30,066 nucleotides of DNA from a virus: positions 1 through 30,066 of the IMG/VR virus record IMGVR_UViG_3300027777_000104; one strand, written 5' to 3'. The position numbers were made by a program, and so were the translations under genes. Shown piece after piece: positions 27,302-30,066 of this stretch. Below the pieces are notes generated by a model, which saw only the letters and a list, made by a program, of their open reading frames with translations, ran no database searches and was not told the DNA's origin. Within the stretch, counting starts at the first letter, position 1; each line of letters begins with the position of its first letter.

Positions 27302-27781
27302 ATGGCATTAGTTAATAAGTTATTTTATAGTTGTGCATTTGGTTTAGGTGTTACAAAAACATTTCAAATTGACACAGCAGGAACTTGGGTTAATAACCAA
27401 AGTAGTGTTATATATTCTGGTGATGGTGCTTGTTATGTTTATACAACTAGTTCATCAATATCTTCACCATTACAATCATACGCTACTGAAGAATATAGTA
27501 CTTGTTCCGCCTGTCAATCGGCAAACCCTGATAATTTATATTATACATTTTCGGCTTGTTGTAATAACACAACATTCAGTTTAAGAAGGGGGGATATTAG
27601 TTTAGAACCTTATTTTTATGATGGGGCAATTTTTTATTGGAACATATCTCCAAGTAGTGGAGGTACACCATTGTTTAGTGGATGCACAACTGCAATAACT
27701 AATTACACTGGAACAACAATTTACTCTGGTAGTTCTTATTCAAGGACTTATATACAAGGTTGGTCGGATTGTGCTGCGTGT
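27302..27781 (+). repeat. Two tandem cysteine modules at the fibre N-terminus
   Basis: Residues ~1-77 and ~80-164 look like diverged copies. Each begins with an aromatic strand and a Cys (LFYSCAFG and LYYTFSACC), has a central Gly-Cys or Ala-Cys site (GACYVY and SGCTTAI), and ends in a paired cysteine motif (YSTCSAC and WSDCAAC). The Cys pairs may form disulphides or bind metal. The role, perhaps attachment to the baseplate, is inferred from the N-terminal position. Confidence 0.5.
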
Positions 27782-30066
27782 GAAGTGTATGCTCCTTGTG
27801 TTGTAACACCAACACCAACTTCTACACAAACGCCAACACCAACTCCTACACCAACACACACTCCAACACCTACAGTTACTCCAACAATTGGTTTAACTTC
27901 AACACCAACACCTACTATAACTTCAACACACACACCAACTCCAACTATTACACCAACAATTAGTGGTTTTGGAAATGGAAATACATTTGGTTATGAATTA
28001 TATGTGACTGGTACTTGTGAGAATGGTGTGGGTAGTATTGAAATTGTTGCCACAGGAGGAACACCACCATATACATTTAATTGGTATGACCCAAATCTTG
28101 GAACGGGAACATATAAAACTAATTTATCGGCAGGAACTTATTTAGTAAGAGCAAATGACTCAACAGCACCTGTAAATAATGAGTTTTACATTAACGCCAC
28201 AGTATCTTCAGGAATATCTTTAAACTTTATATCAGAAACATATACAACTTGTGGATTAAATAATGGTTCATACACTGTTTCCGCGACAAGTGATAATAGT
28301 GAAATAACTTATTATCTATACGATTCTTATGGGCTTATAGATACACAAACGACAAACAATGATTTAGCGGTTTTTAATAATTTATCGGCAGGAACTTATA
28401 ATGTTATTGGTGTAAGTGCTGCTGGATGTTCAGCATCTACTGAGACTTGTATTATATACTCATCAAATACGTTAGAGTATGGATTTTATATTGTTAATGA
28501 TACACAATGTGCTAGCCCAACAGGTAAAGTTTATGTAACAGGTGTTACAGGTAATTCACCATTCACATATTTGTGGAATGACGGAACTACTGGTACATCA
28601 ATAACAGGTTTAACTAAAGGTATCTATGAAGTTACGGTAACATCAGGTGATGGTTGTGTTTTATCACAAACTGCTGTTGTTGATTACGTACCGTCATTAG
28701 GACTTGGTTCTTGGAGTGCACAAACACCTGGTTGTTTTGAAGCCAACGGTTCGTTATTACTTACAATCACAGGTGGAACGGGACCATTTTATTACTCGGC
28801 ATCTACAGGTTATGTTGTTGTAACATACGCAACACAATATTTGTTTTCAGGGTTAAGCGCTGGTGTGTTTAGTGTTGCAGTTACAGACGCCGCATTATGT
28901 AAAGTAGATTTTGGAACCACATTGGCAACGCCAGGAACATTTACAAGTGTTAATATCAATGCGACAAACTCATTCTGTAGTAAAACTGATGGAAAAATTA
29001 GTATTGATATTCAAGGAGGAACGGCACCATTTACATATACAATTATAAGACCTGATTCAACTACAACAAATATTACAACAAATTCAAATACTCATATATT
29101 CACAAATTTAGAAAGTGGTGATTACACAGTATTTGTTTCTGACAACTCATCTTGTGGTTATAGTCAAGACATTACAATTTTTGCCGAAAATAAATATACC
29201 GTAACAACAAGTACCGAAGCAACTGCTTGTGGTATGAATAACGGACAAGCAACAATCACACTTTCAACAGGTGGAACCGCTCCATATCTATATCAATTAA
29301 GTAATGGTGTTTCAATTAACTCAAGTTTATCTGCAACAACATTTAGTTCATTAGGTGGTGGTGATTATACATACACAGTAACAGACGCTGATGGTTGTGT
29401 ACAAACAGGAATAGTTTCAATTGTGACAGGCACACCAATTTTATTTTCATTATACCCAACAAGTTGTGGAACTGGTTCGGGTGGAACAATGACAGCCCTT
29501 ATTTCATCAGGAACACCACCATTTACATTTACTTGGTCTGATAATGTTTCAGGAAACCCACAAGAAATAACTGTATCAGGTTTAACGGGTGGAACATATA
29601 CATTAACATTGGTTGATGCTAGTGGATGTACTCAAACAAGAACATCAAACGTAAGTTGTAATCCTATTGAAACGACATACCAAATTTTTACAATGTGTGA
29701 AAGTGATTTCCAATACACATCAGGAACCAAACATGGTATCCTTCAAATGTTAAATGATGGTTACTATGATTTAACATCAGGTAATACAAATTGTTTATTG
29801 AGTGCGACAACATTTGTGGCACAAGTTGAAGTTAGTGGTATGACATATAGTCAATCATTCTACACAGGTACAACTCTATTAGATATACCAACAGACACTC
29901 AATGGTATGATACTGTTGAAACATTATTATTAACAGTTCCCGGTGTTTCATCGGTGACAATTGATACATCATCAAGTGTTGTTACAATACAAACAAATGG
30001 TGTACTTGCCAACCAACAAGTTATTATAGACTTGATAATCCAATATGATATTAATTGTGTAAGTTA
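27302..30066 (+). CDS. Modular tail fibre/adhesin with SprB-like repeats (3' end at window edge)
   Basis: The frame is open from ATG 27302 to the window end (921 codons plus TA). In order it has two Cys modules ending in CSAC (C71/C74) and CAAC (C157/C160); a Thr/Pro linker (169-219); seven SprB-like repeats (231-786, pattern 'C...NG...GG..P..Y.W...L..G.Y.V.V.D..GC'); and a C-terminal domain (~800-921) resembling the end of the preceding 985-aa protein. SprB repeats are known from Bacteroidota gliding adhesins, so a host-contact fibre is the likely role. No signal peptide is seen. The last complete codons read NCVS and the next bases are TA. Because the related domain upstream ends DITCQ-stop, TAA or TAG just past the edge is likely. 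It starts 33 bp after the previous stop, without a Shine-Dalgarno. Confidence 0.85.
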   Translation, partial: MALVNKLFYSCAFGLGVTKTFQIDTAGTWVNNQSSVIYSGDGACYVYTTSSSISSPLQSYATEEYSTCSACQSANPDNLYYTFSACCNNTTFSLRRGDISLEPYFYDGAIFYWNISPSSGGTPLFSGCTTAITNYTGTTIYSGSSYSRTYIQGWSDCAACEVYAPCVVTPTPTSTQTPTPTPTPTHTPTPTVTPTIGLTSTPTPTITSTHTPTPTITPTISGFGNGNTFGYELYVTGTCENGVGSIEIVATGGTPPYTFNWYDPNLGTGTYKTNLSAGTYLVRANDSTAPVNNEFYINATVSSGISLNFISETYTTCGLNNGSYTVSATSDNSEITYYLYDSYGLIDTQTTNNDLAVFNNLSAGTYNVIGVSAAGCSASTETCIIYSSNTLEYGFYIVNDTQCASPTGKVYVTGVTGNSPFTYLWNDGTTGTSITGLTKGIYEVTVTSGDGCVLSQTAVVDYVPSLGLGSWSAQTPGCFEANGSLLLTITGGTGPFYYSASTGYVVVTYATQYLFSGLSAGVFSVAVTDAALCKVDFGTTLATPGTFTSVNINATNSFCSKTDGKISIDIQGGTAPFTYTIIRPDSTTTNITTNSNTHIFTNLESGDYTVFVSDNSSCGYSQDITIFAENKYTVTTSTEATACGMNNGQATITLSTGGTAPYLYQLSNGVSINSSLSATTFSSLGGGDYTYTVTDADGCVQTGIVSIVTGTPILFSLYPTSCGTGSGGTMTALISSGTPPFTFTWSDNVSGNPQEITVSGLTGGTYTLTLVDASGCTQTRTSNVSCNPIETTYQIFTMCESDFQYTSGTKHGILQMLNDGYYDLTSGNTNCLLSATTFVAQVEVSGMTYSQSFYTGTTLLDIPTDTQWYDTVETLLLTVPGVSSVTIDTSSSVVTIQTNGVLANQQVIIDLIIQYDINCVS
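27806..27958 (+). repeat. Thr/Pro-rich linker-coding tract
   Basis: About 51 codons alternate Thr and Pro (PTPTPTPT, with Ser, His, Ile and Val variants), written mostly as ACA/ACT and CCA/CCT. The DNA is therefore a degenerate 6-bp repeat that may slip. The product would be a stiff, extended spacer between the cysteine modules and the SprB-like repeats. A GVGV-type reading frame on the opposite strand is an artefact of this tract. Confidence 0.85.
27992..29659 (+). repeat. Seven tandem SprB-like repeat units
   Basis: Unit starts lie at about 27992, 28217, 28472, 28697, 28940, 29195 and 29438, each 74-85 codons long. Each unit carries an early Cys, a Gly-rich turn (such as GGTPPYTFNW or GGTAPFTYTI), an 'L.aG.Y.V.V' strand and, in most, a closing 'D..GC'. 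Unit 1 lacks the final Cys. The copies are divergent at the DNA level, pointing to old duplication rather than recent expansion. Confidence 0.75.

Noticed and set aside
27267-27314. Mini-frame of about 15 codons starting in the TAATG after the 985-aa gene
   Set aside because: It overlaps the true start of the fibre gene, and an ATG after TA is expected by chance in this composition. No leader function is supported.
27748-27933. Minus-strand frame coding for a Gly-Val repeat protein
   Set aside because: It is the antisense reading of the Thr/Pro linker tract; its repeat pattern is an automatic consequence of ACA/CCA codons.
27806-27958. Short repeated DNA units that could suggest a CRISPR or tandem-repeat locus
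   Set aside because: The units are degenerate 6-bp codon pairs in frame within a long gene, with no spacers or palindromic repeats.
1-30066. Search for tRNA genes, integrase, transposase or a reverse transcriptase of a diversity-generating retroelement
   Set aside because: There is no gap large enough for tRNA clusters, and no protein shows integrase, transposase or reverse-transcriptase motifs, although the final fibre would be a natural DGR target.

Overview
The window looks like part of the genome of a T4-like contractile-tailed phage (myovirus) that infects a member of the Bacteroidota, probably a flavobacterium-like host. The T4-type affiliation rests on recognisable homologues of core T4 proteins: a gp32-type single-stranded DNA-binding protein, UvsX recombinase, the Rnh 5' nuclease, the gp41 DnaB-type helicase, and the baseplate wedge proteins gp25 and gp6. 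The host assignment is inference. It rests on AT-rich DNA, A/T-rich translation starts with almost no Shine-Dalgarno sequences, a DUF5522-type protein, and a final gene with SprB-like repeats, which are best known from flavobacterial gliding adhesins. All genes lie on the + strand and coding density is very high.

Layout. (1) 1-4764 is a giant virion protein, probably cut at its 5' end by the window, with a stretch resembling a tail hub protein and a possible cell-wall-active C-terminus. It is followed by two small genes of unknown function (4789-5686). (2) 5687-5813 is the main transcriptional boundary: an intrinsic terminator followed by a near-consensus promoter. (3) 5814-12523 is a replication and nucleotide cassette: gp32, a hairpin, uvsX, rnh, an unknown 149-aa gene, the gp41 helicase and a B12-dependent ribonucleotide reductase. 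(4) A small DUF5522-like gene bridges to (5) 12715-27268, a baseplate and tail block: gp25, gp6, a 1590-aa protein with an unusual membrane-like segment, four medium-sized structural proteins in a tightly coupled chain, and a 985-aa protein with a gpI/gp7-like stretch. (6) 27302 to the window end is a modular fibre or adhesin with two cysteine modules, a Thr/Pro linker, seven SprB-like repeats, and a C-terminal domain that resembles the end of the preceding 985-aa protein. Its coding sequence probably stops exactly at the window edge.

How it fits together. The cassette would supply coating of single-stranded DNA, strand exchange, primer removal, fork unwinding and dNTP synthesis. The flanking genes would build the baseplate, with gp25, gp6 and the gpI/gp7-like protein forming the wedge core. 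The final gene probably supplies the host-contact fibre. No RNA genes, CRISPR arrays, integrases, transposases or reverse transcriptase (DGR) were seen. The most distinctive points are the shared C-terminal domain of the last two proteins, the SprB-repeat fibre, the hydrophobic segment inside a virion protein, a gp32 without zinc ligands and with a bacterial SSB-like tip, and the replication cassette lodged inside baseplate genes.
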